Translations under genes and position numbers: made by a program
The notes under the pieces: generated by a model
Told to the model about the DNA's origin: nothing
Databases searched by the model: none
The model's input: only the letters and a program-made list of their open reading frames with translations
Assembly (NCBI GenBank): GCA_937922955.1
Contig: CALAKO010000159.1
Span: 1-36,353, forward strand
Length of the DNA stretch: 36,353 nt
Origin: an uncultured Peptococcaceae bacterium
GTDB lineage: Bacteria; Bacillota; Peptococcia; Peptococcales; Peptococcaceae
Direction: 5' to 3'
In this document: positions 7,022-14,429 of the stretch, one piece after another
How positions within the stretch are numbered: position 1 is the first letter of the stretch
Layout of the letters: every line of letters begins with the position of its first letter

Positions 7022-9370
7022 ATGGAACCCATTCGCATTCTGAAACCAGCGTTGGCTGCTCAGTTTCGCAGTGCGTTGGAACAGTACCGCGTGATTTTTT
7101 TTAGTGCTCCTTGCGGATTTGGCAAAACAACGGCAGTGCAGCTCTTGTTGTCAGGAAAGAGAACTTTGTGGCTGAATGCCGAGGATCCATTATTGCGATT
7201 GAATATCGAGGATGATTCCTGGGATGCTTTGGTGCTCGATAATTTTAGTGCGCTGTCGGTGGACATGCAGCAGCCCCTCTGTGATTTGATACGCAGCACG
7301 GTTGGCCGTCCGATTGTTTGCCTCTCGCGCGGCAAGGTGCCAAGCTGGCTGCTGCCTTTTCAGGTCAGCGGGATTATGATGGTGCTGGACCAAAATGCGC
7401 TGGCTTTCGACAGGCAGTCGGTGGGACAGTTGCTGGAGCGTCATGGGCTGAAAGTGAGTGATCGGGTGTTGACGGCCATTTACAAAGAGAGCCGCGGTTA
7501 TCCGCTGGCCCTGTCCATTTTGGCGCGGCACATGGTGAATGGCGAGAGCTTCGACGCGACGATCGCCGATCAGATTCGGCAGGAAATCTTCCTTTATTAT
7601 GAAGAAGAGGTTTTCAACCGTTTTGATTTGACCACGCGGCGTTTGTTGTTGGAGCTGGCTCCTTTTGATCAGTTCAGCCTGTCGCTGGCGCACATGGTCA
7701 GCGGCGACAGCAACGTCGGCGAAACGTTTGGCCGTCTGCAGCGCGAGACAACCATGATGCTTCAAGACAGCCTGGATGTGTTTCATTTTTGGCCGATTTT
7801 CCGTCTCTTTCTGCGCTGGGAATTGCGGCAGAAATACAGCGACGAGCAGTGCCGCGCCATCTACAATCGCGGCGGCCTCTATCATGAATTGCAGGAAGAC
7901 TATGGTCATGCCTTGGAGTGTTACGCCAAAAGTGGCGACCATAGCAAAGTCTCCGAGTTGTTGGAAAAGAATGCCATGCTTCATCCAGGGATGGGGCATT
8001 ATTACGAAATGGAGCGCTATTATCGTGACCTGCCGGAAAATGAAATTCTGAACTCGCCGGCATTGATGCAGAGCATGAGCATGCTGGAGGCCATCAATAT
8101 GGACTACGAGGCGTCCGAGCGCTGGTACCAGGCTTTGCAGGAATTTGCCGACTGTCGCAGCAAAAACGATGCTGCCGGCCGCGAAGCACGAGGGCGGCTG
8201 GCCTGGCTGGAAATTGGGCTGCCGCAGCGCAGCACGGTCAGCTTGCTGAAAACGATACCGGCGGTTTTTCGCCTGATTGCCAATCGTGAAATTGAGCTGC
8301 CGCCATTCTCGGTGACCAGTGCGCTGCCGAGCATCATGAACGGCGGCAAGGATTTCTCAGACTGGAGCAAAAAGGACGATCTGCTGTATAAAACTTTGCG
8401 CCTTCCAGTTGAAGTCGTGCTGGGAAAAGATGGCATTGGCCTGCCGGATTTGGCCGTTGCAGAAAGCAAGTTTGAAAAAGGCGAGGACATTACCGCGCGC
8501 ATGTTCAGCATCATGGCGCATCTGAATGAAATCCAGCACAAAGGCACGGCTGATATTGAATTTGCTATGGCTGGCTTGCTGGTGCGTTCGCAGGTTGCTG
8601 CTGGACACGCCTATGAGGCAGCCGAAACGCTGACAACGCTGCGCGAACAGTTTATTGCGCGTGGCCGGGAGCGCTTCCTACCGAATTTGGACGCACTGCG
8701 CTGCCGGGTCGACCTGCGGCTACGGGACGACGACGCGGTGGAGCAGTGGTATCGCGAGAAAGCACCAAAAGACCGCCTGCATTTTCAAGTGATGAAACGC
8801 TATCAATATTTCACACAGGCCATGGTGGAGCTTTCCCGCGGGGAAGCTCGAGAGGCAATGTTGACCTTAGCGCCGTTGACGTATTACTGTCAGATTTGCA
8901 ATCGTCATATTGACGGCATTCATCTCAATGTGTTGATGGCCATTGCACAGTATCGCCTGCGCGACGATACCTGGCAGGAAACGCTGTGCGCAGCCTTGGA
9001 TGAGGCTTACGAATACCGTTTTGTGCGCACTATCAGTGTTTACGGCGTGGCGGTGCTGCCGCTGTTGGAAGCGTGCGGCTGGGAAAAAGACTCGGCCTTT
9101 CTGAATGTGCTGATCGACGACACCCGCGATCAGGCGGCGGCTTATCCGGATTTTCTGGAACCACATCTTGACATGACGGCGCCACTGTCGAACACCGAAT
9201 TGCAGGTGCTGCGTCTGATCTGCGCCGATAAGAGCAACGCAGAAATCGGCGCCATTCTTGGGATTCGCCTGGCGACGGTCAAGACCCACGTCAGCCATAT
9301 TTTACAAAAACTTGGCGTTAAACGCCGCAGCGAAGCCAAAACCATGGCTGAAAAGCTGCATTTGTTATAG
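7022..9370 (+). CDS. LuxR-family transcriptional regulator, large MalT/LAL type
   Basis: A 782-residue regulator. The N-terminus has a P-loop APCGFGKTT (29-37), marking a STAND-type ATPase, and the middle is alpha-helical with TPR-like repeats (about 260-700). The last ~65 residues form a LuxR/GerE helix-turn-helix: LSNTELQVLRLI, then NAEIGAILGI, then TVKTHVSHILQKLGVKRR. Such proteins bind ATP and an inducer, multimerise and activate nearby promoters, often at direct repeats. There is no receiver or membrane domain. ATG 7022 follows AAGGAGG, and the 60 bases before it are AT-rich. It lies directly upstream of the surface-protein/sulfatase block, in the same orientation and separated by 141 bases that contain a tandem repeat, so that block is the likely target. 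Confidence 0.92.
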   Translation: MEPIRILKPALAAQFRSALEQYRVIFFSAPCGFGKTTAVQLLLSGKRTLWLNAEDPLLRLNIEDDSWDALVLDNFSALSVDMQQPLCDLIRSTVGRPIVCLSRGKVPSWLLPFQVSGIMMVLDQNALAFDRQSVGQLLERHGLKVSDRVLTAIYKESRGYPLALSILARHMVNGESFDATIADQIRQEIFLYYEEEVFNRFDLTTRRLLLELAPFDQFSLSLAHMVSGDSNVGETFGRLQRETTMMLQDSLDVFHFWPIFRLFLRWELRQKYSDEQCRAIYNRGGLYHELQEDYGHALECYAKSGDHSKVSELLEKNAMLHPGMGHYYEMERYYRDLPENEILNSPALMQSMSMLEAINMDYEASERWYQALQEFADCRSKNDAAGREARGRLAWLEIGLPQRSTVSLLKTIPAVFRLIANREIELPPFSVTSALPSIMNGGKDFSDWSKKDDLLYKTLRLPVEVVLGKDGIGLPDLAVAESKFEKGEDITARMFSIMAHLNEIQHKGTADIEFAMAGLLVRSQVAAGHAYEAAETLTTLREQFIARGRERFLPNLDALRCRVDLRLRDDDAVEQWYREKAPKDRLHFQVMKRYQYFTQAMVELSRGEAREAMLTLAPLTYYCQICNRHIDGIHLNVLMAIAQYRLRDDTWQETLCAALDEAYEYRFVRTISVYGVAVLPLLEACGWEKDSAFLNVLIDDTRDQAAAYPDFLEPHLDMTAPLSNTELQVLRLICADKSNAEIGAILGIRLATVKTHVSHILQKLGVKRRSEAKTMAEKLHLL

Positions 9371-9386
9371 CTTTTCAGGCGCGGGC

Positions 9387-9406
9387 CATGAATCGTCATG
9401 AGTCGT
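9387..9406 (+). repeat. Tandem 10-bp direct repeat before the surface-protein gene (candidate operator)
   Basis: CATGAATCGT (9387-9396) is followed immediately by CATGAGTCGT (9397-9406), nine of ten bases identical and one helical turn apart. It lies about 105 bases before the 9512 start, in a spacer without a consensus promoter. MalT-type regulators bind direct repeats, so a regulator site is plausible but unproven. Confidence 0.4.
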
Positions 9407-9511
9407 GCGCTTTGAAAATAATCGTTCTGCGGAAATGATGGCTTTTCTCTTTGCAGAGAGCGTCGGTTTCCCGCAGGATCGACAAAAAGGAGCAATAAAG
9501 GAGGAAGACGA

Positions 9512-12337
9512 ATGAAAAAGAGAAAATTTCTCAGCGCCGTACTGATCGGGGCCTTGATAATCAGCACCGTGCCGTTTTCGGCCTTTGCTGAAGACAACGA
9601 GCCAATCCCGGATGTCATAGTAGAAGATGGCGTCACCTATTTTGATGCGGGCAGTGAGCATTTTGAAGACAGCACCCGCCTGTTCATTCAGGATTTGCTG
9701 AGCGCAAAAAACAGCAACATTGACGACACCTCAACGGCAGCGCTTTGGCAGAAGCTTGGCTATGCAATTCAGGATGACTATGGTGCTGGAACGGACGACG
9801 GCAAGTTCAAAACTCAGTTTGACAATGTTCTTGATGATGTTCTGGCAATCAGTTTGGGCAATACCGATGCTAAAGACACCTCCGTCAGTGATGGCGACAA
9901 CACCTACGCTGTTCATTCATCGGGACTGAATATATCTGACTCGATGGCCGATGCCGGCACGGATATGGAAAAACAGATCTTCAACTGGTACCGTTCTGCA
10001 GGCGGCGGCCGTAAGGCCATGTATGGCAACGATGGAGAGGAAGAGAACGTGGCCGTCAAACAGAATGCCACCCTGGCAAACTCTGGCAACCAGGACGACG
10101 TGTTCTGGCTTTTGACTGGTGCCTTCAAAACAAGCGGCACCAACAAGAAGGGCCATTATCAGGCGCTTGGTGTGATCTTCAGCAACTTCACCATAACAGC
10201 GGTGCTGCCTGAATATACGGATGATTATTATCAAACCACTGAGACAGAGCCAACCACCAATGGCAAGAGCGTAATCTCCGATGTGAAGAACGAAACCGCT
10301 GCATCGGTTACCGGTATGCAGAGCCTGGCTCAGACCACGACGACGACTGCGACGAGCACTGTCAATGGCAGTGAAAGCTATGGTTTGTCGGAGACGATCT
10401 CTATTGGCGCCAGCATCAAAAGTGTTGATATTTCAGCCTCCCTTGATCTGTCGCAGAACTTCACCACTGGCTGGACAGAATCAGAATCCACCACTGTGAC
10501 GGATACCAAAACCTATCAGGTTTCTGTGACAATGCCGGCCTACACCAACGTGCTGCTCAATCAGTATGAGAGCAAAACAACCACGACCACAAGCTACGAA
10601 TGCCCATGTGCGTTGAATTTCAACGTCACCTTTGTGGAATATACCCTCGACCCAAGCAGCAACAACGCGTCATGCCGCACTCAGATCCTTGGCATGTTTG
10701 AAGGCAGTGCACGCAGCGACCTTTATCAGCGCGCCATTGTTGAAAAGAACATCGTGGACACGGATCGCATCAACTGGAACAACCTGCTCAAAAACCACAC
10801 TGGCCTTGAAGATCAGGTGAAGCTGGCAGCGACGACCGCGCCAATGTCTGGCGCTGGCGCAACCTTTGTGGTTGAAAAAGATTCGCTGACCAATGAAGTG
10901 GCTGGCCTGACGCCAATCTATCCACTGGCGCGCGTGGCCATGGTCAACCAGATGAACTACATGACCCTGTATCCAGATACCGTTTTCTATGTCAACAGCA
11001 TCGGTCTGGAAGGCTACAACAGCCAGAACGGGGCGTACTATGGATTTAACAAGCTCAATGGCCACTGGATTCTGCTCGACGAAAATGGCAATGAATTAAC
11101 TGATGATTCCATTGCATCGCTCAAGTATGACCCTGTCAGCGGATACACACGCCTCGTTGCAGGTGAAGAAAGCGGCAAGGTTTATCTCAAATATCTGATC
11201 GACGAAGACTGCTACACTTCTTCTTCGACCAGCGGTCATTTCACCACTAACGACGAGCTGAGCAAGACTGCTATTGTTGAAGTCACCGTTATTGGCAGCG
11301 ACCACTTCACTGAAGGCCGCGTGTTGGTTGACGGCGAATTGGAGGGCATCGTTGGCGATGATCCAGTTTCCATCGACGATTACCTAGATGTCACAGTGGA
11401 AGATGCCACCGGTAAGGAAGTCAATCATGCTGTTGAATGGGAAGCCCGTGAACTGAACGGCATCACCGTTGATGGCAGCATGATTTCCTTCAGCGAACCA
11501 GGTACCTATCATGTCCGTGCTGTTTGTGATGAAGTGTATTCTGATTGGGTGGAAGTGACAGCGCTGCCTGCACGCACCCTTGAGAGCGTACAGATTCCAG
11601 AGTCTTTGGAAATGGCTGAAAATGAACACGATCTGTCTACCGTTCCTGTCTCCCTGACCGACCAGTATGGCGACGCTTACGAAAGTGATGCTGACGTGGT
11701 TTGGACCTGCACCACCGAAGGCGGCGAAATTGATGGCAATACCTTCAGTGCTGAAAACGCAGGCACCTATACCCTGACGGCTACTGTTGACGGCATCACT
11801 TCCAATGAAATGATTGTTGAAGTAATCGGCAATATTGATGCTATGATTGATTGGGGTTACGACAACGGTGTCATCATCAACGATACGCTTGAAGACTTCA
11901 ATGGCGGCGACACCTGCACCCGCGCTGAAGCGATGACCTTCCTCTGGCGCATGGCCGGTGAACCGGAGCCAGCAAGCACCGATCTTGCCTTTACCGATGT
12001 GAAGGACGGCGACTGGTATCAGACAGCTGTGGCTTGGGCTGTGGAAAATGGCATCACCAGCGGTACCAGTGCCACCACCTTCAGTCCAGATAAGGTTTGC
12101 AGCCGCGCAGAAATTGTTACCTTCCTGTGGAATGCTCAGGGCTCCCCACAGACGATAAGCTACAAGTCCTTCGCCGACGTTTCTGCTGATGACTGGTATG
12201 CGGATTCTGTACGTTGGGCACAAACCTATGGCATCACCTATGGCACCGGTGAAAATTCCTTCTCACCGAATGTGGATTGCAGCAGACTGCAAATCCTGGC
12301 AATGCTTTACAGAACCAGACAAATTGCTAAATTCTAA
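9512..12337 (+). CDS. Secreted SLH-domain surface protein with aerolysin/ETX-MTX2-like pore-forming region
   Basis: A 941-residue exported protein. Residues 1-26 are a signal peptide (KKRK, hydrophobic core, AFA). Residues ~250-385 have the look of the aerolysin/ETX-MTX2 beta-pore module: very Ser/Thr-rich strands, a run of threonines (275-279), an alternating polar/apolar stretch flanked by Ser/Thr (about 295-320, including SIGASIKSVDISASLDLS), then TKTYQVSVTMPAYTNVLL and TTTTTSYECPC. Residues ~590-770 are two Ig-like (Big-type) modules, and ~775-935 contain three SLH repeats, of which the last two are clear (FTDVKDGDWY..., FADVSADDWY...), for anchoring to secondary wall polymers. ATG 9512 has AAAGGAGG. 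It may be a wall-bound pore-former or an adhesin; the fold call rests on pattern only. Confidence 0.72.
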   Translation: MKKRKFLSAVLIGALIISTVPFSAFAEDNEPIPDVIVEDGVTYFDAGSEHFEDSTRLFIQDLLSAKNSNIDDTSTAALWQKLGYAIQDDYGAGTDDGKFKTQFDNVLDDVLAISLGNTDAKDTSVSDGDNTYAVHSSGLNISDSMADAGTDMEKQIFNWYRSAGGGRKAMYGNDGEEENVAVKQNATLANSGNQDDVFWLLTGAFKTSGTNKKGHYQALGVIFSNFTITAVLPEYTDDYYQTTETEPTTNGKSVISDVKNETAASVTGMQSLAQTTTTTATSTVNGSESYGLSETISIGASIKSVDISASLDLSQNFTTGWTESESTTVTDTKTYQVSVTMPAYTNVLLNQYESKTTTTTSYECPCALNFNVTFVEYTLDPSSNNASCRTQILGMFEGSARSDLYQRAIVEKNIVDTDRINWNNLLKNHTGLEDQVKLAATTAPMSGAGATFVVEKDSLTNEVAGLTPIYPLARVAMVNQMNYMTLYPDTVFYVNSIGLEGYNSQNGAYYGFNKLNGHWILLDENGNELTDDSIASLKYDPVSGYTRLVAGEESGKVYLKYLIDEDCYTSSSTSGHFTTNDELSKTAIVEVTVIGSDHFTEGRVLVDGELEGIVGDDPVSIDDYLDVTVEDATGKEVNHAVEWEARELNGITVDGSMISFSEPGTYHVRAVCDEVYSDWVEVTALPARTLESVQIPESLEMAENEHDLSTVPVSLTDQYGDAYESDADVVWTCTTEGGEIDGNTFSAENAGTYTLTATVDGITSNEMIVEVIGNIDAMIDWGYDNGVIINDTLEDFNGGDTCTRAEAMTFLWRMAGEPEPASTDLAFTDVKDGDWYQTAVAWAVENGITSGTSATTFSPDKVCSRAEIVTFLWNAQGSPQTISYKSFADVSADDWYADSVRWAQTYGITYGTGENSFSPNVDCSRLQILAMLYRTRQIAKF

Positions 12338-12348
12338 TGTTTGCAGGA

Positions 12349-12380
12349 GGGGATGAAGCAGCACGCTTCATCCCCTTTTT
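12349..12380 (+). terminator. Intrinsic terminator after the SLH surface-protein gene
   Basis: A perfect 11-bp stem GGGGATGAAGC/GCTTCATCCCC (12349-12359 with 12365-12375, AGCAC loop) is followed by five T residues. It separates the surface protein from the lipoprotein pair, so expression of the latter may depend on read-through or on an unseen promoter. Confidence 0.92.
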
Positions 12381-12424
12381 AAGTGGCCGCAGAGCGCGGC
12401 TGCTGTTTAAAAAGGAGGACAATC

Positions 12425-14392
12425 ATGAAGAAACCATTAAGTATTCTGCTATGTGCAGCACTGCTGGCCACCGCCAGCGGCTGCTCGTCCGGTGGTGGAG
12501 AGCTGACGGCCGAGTCAAAGGGCGCGACGGACATCACCGCCGAAGCCAACGCCGCCGTTTATGACTTGCTGGATTTTGACGACGATCAGGAAATGGAATT
12601 TGCGGAGAAAGGGCTGATCGCAGCACCGGAATCGCTGGAAATCACTGACGCAGATGGCAAGGTCATCTGGAGCCAGGATGCCTACAGTTTCCTGGAGGAT
12701 GCAGAGTCGCCGGATACCGCCAATCCAAGCCTCTGGCGGCACACCCAGATGAACCACATCTATGGCTTGTTTGAAGTCACCGATGGCATTTATCAGGTGC
12801 GCGGCTACGATATGTCGAATATCACGTTCGTGCGTGGGGACACAGGCTGGATCGTGTTTGATCCGCTGATGACGGTGGAATGTGCCCAGGCAGCGAAGGC
12901 GCTCGTCGATGAGGAGCTGGGAGAGCTGCCGGTGCGCGCAGTCATCTACAGCCATTCTCATGTGGATCATTTCGGCGGTGTCTGCGGCATTGTTGATGAG
13001 GAAGACGTGGCCAGCGGAGCGGTGACCATCATTGCGCCGGAAGGCTTTGAAGAGCACGCCGTCAGCGAAAACGTTTACGCCGGCACAGCCATGGGCCGTC
13101 GTGCCGCGTATCAGTACGGCACCACTCTGGAACCAGGCGAAACCGGTTCGCTCGCCATCGGCATCGGCATGGGCCAGTCTCAAGGCACTGTGTCCTACAT
13201 CAGCCCAACCGACACCATCACAGAAACCGGTGAAACCCGCACCATCGATGGCGTGACCATGGAATTTCAGATGACGCCTGGCACCGAAGCGCCAGCAGAA
13301 ATGAACACCTGGATTGCCGAAAAGAATGCCCTCTGGATGGCAGAAAACTGCACCGGCACCTTGCACAATCTCTACACCCTGCGCGGTGCCGAGGTGCGTG
13401 ACGGGAACGCCTGGGCAGGCTACATCATGGAAGCCCTGGGCCGCTATGGCGACAACGTGGAAGTGGTCTTCCAGTCCCACAACTGGCCGCACTGGGGCAA
13501 CGACGTCATCAAGGAATACATGACCAACACGGCAGCGGTGTATAAATTCATCAACGACCAGACGCTGTTCTATCTCAACCAGGGCTACACCGACACGGAA
13601 ATCGTCGATAGGATTGAGCTGCCGGAAGAGCTTGCGAAGGTGTGGTACACCCGCCAGTATTACGGCACCCTGACCCACAATGTGAAGGCAGTGTACCAGA
13701 AATACATGGGCTGGTACGACGCCAACCCTGTCCACCTGGATGAACTGGCGCCGAGCGAATACGCAGAAAAGCTTGTGGAATATCTGGGTGACACCGACAA
13801 GGTGCTGGAAATGGCAAAAGAAGATTATGACAAGGGTGAATATCAGTGGGTGGCAGAAATCACCAACACCCTCATCTATGCCGATCCTGACAACACCGAC
13901 GCGCGCCTGCTCTGTGCCGATGCGCTGGAGCAGCTTGGCTATCAGGCAGAGTCCGGCACCTGGCGCAACGCCTATCTGACGGCTGCCCAGGAATTGCGCA
14001 ATAATGAAGAGATCAACTCCAACGAAGGCAACAAGAGCAATGCTTTGCAGCAGAAGATGGACGTTCCGCTCCTGCTTGATTATCTGGGCATCCGCCTCGA
14101 CAGCAACGCAGCGCAGTCGCTCAATGGCACCATCGACCTGGTGGTGACAGACACCGACGACGAATACACGCTGACGCTGAGAAACGGTGTACTGCTTTAT
14201 TATGAAGGCGCGCCAAGCGGCGGCAGCGATGCCACCTGGACCACGACAAAGCTGGGCCTCTTTGCGCTCCTGCAGGGCGATAAGGAAAACATCGATGCGC
14301 TCATTCAGCAGCAAGGCGACACGGCGCTGCTGGACGGCCTGTGCGACAACCTTGCGGCCTTTGATCCAAACTTCAACATCGTTGAGCCATGA
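12425..14392 (+). CDS. Alkyl sulfatase-like metallo-beta-lactamase-fold lipoprotein
   Basis: A 655-residue lipoprotein: signal peptide with lipobox TASGC (Cys20). The metallo-beta-lactamase domain (about 100-360) has SHSHVDH giving H177, H179, D181 and H182; further metal ligands are probably E288, E307 (MAENC) and H352 (SHNWPHWG). A helical dimerisation domain follows (about 365-530, with YYGTLTHNVKAVYQKYMGWYD as its core) and then an SCP2-like C-terminal domain (about 545-655). This is the SdsA1/BDS1/YjcS linear alkyl-sulfatase architecture, which hydrolyses primary alkyl sulfate esters to alcohol and sulfate. The lipobox places it on the outer face of the membrane. ATG 12425 has AAAAAGGAGG upstream. 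The next lipoprotein gene begins 37 bases downstream. Confidence 0.88.
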   Translation: MKKPLSILLCAALLATASGCSSGGGELTAESKGATDITAEANAAVYDLLDFDDDQEMEFAEKGLIAAPESLEITDADGKVIWSQDAYSFLEDAESPDTANPSLWRHTQMNHIYGLFEVTDGIYQVRGYDMSNITFVRGDTGWIVFDPLMTVECAQAAKALVDEELGELPVRAVIYSHSHVDHFGGVCGIVDEEDVASGAVTIIAPEGFEEHAVSENVYAGTAMGRRAAYQYGTTLEPGETGSLAIGIGMGQSQGTVSYISPTDTITETGETRTIDGVTMEFQMTPGTEAPAEMNTWIAEKNALWMAENCTGTLHNLYTLRGAEVRDGNAWAGYIMEALGRYGDNVEVVFQSHNWPHWGNDVIKEYMTNTAAVYKFINDQTLFYLNQGYTDTEIVDRIELPEELAKVWYTRQYYGTLTHNVKAVYQKYMGWYDANPVHLDELAPSEYAEKLVEYLGDTDKVLEMAKEDYDKGEYQWVAEITNTLIYADPDNTDARLLCADALEQLGYQAESGTWRNAYLTAAQELRNNEEINSNEGNKSNALQQKMDVPLLLDYLGIRLDSNAAQSLNGTIDLVVTDTDDEYTLTLRNGVLLYYEGAPSGGSDATWTTTKLGLFALLQGDKENIDALIQQQGDTALLDGLCDNLAAFDPNFNIVEP

Positions 14393-14429
14393 CGCACGCT
14401 CGTCAATGAACGTGAATGGAGGAAGAACC

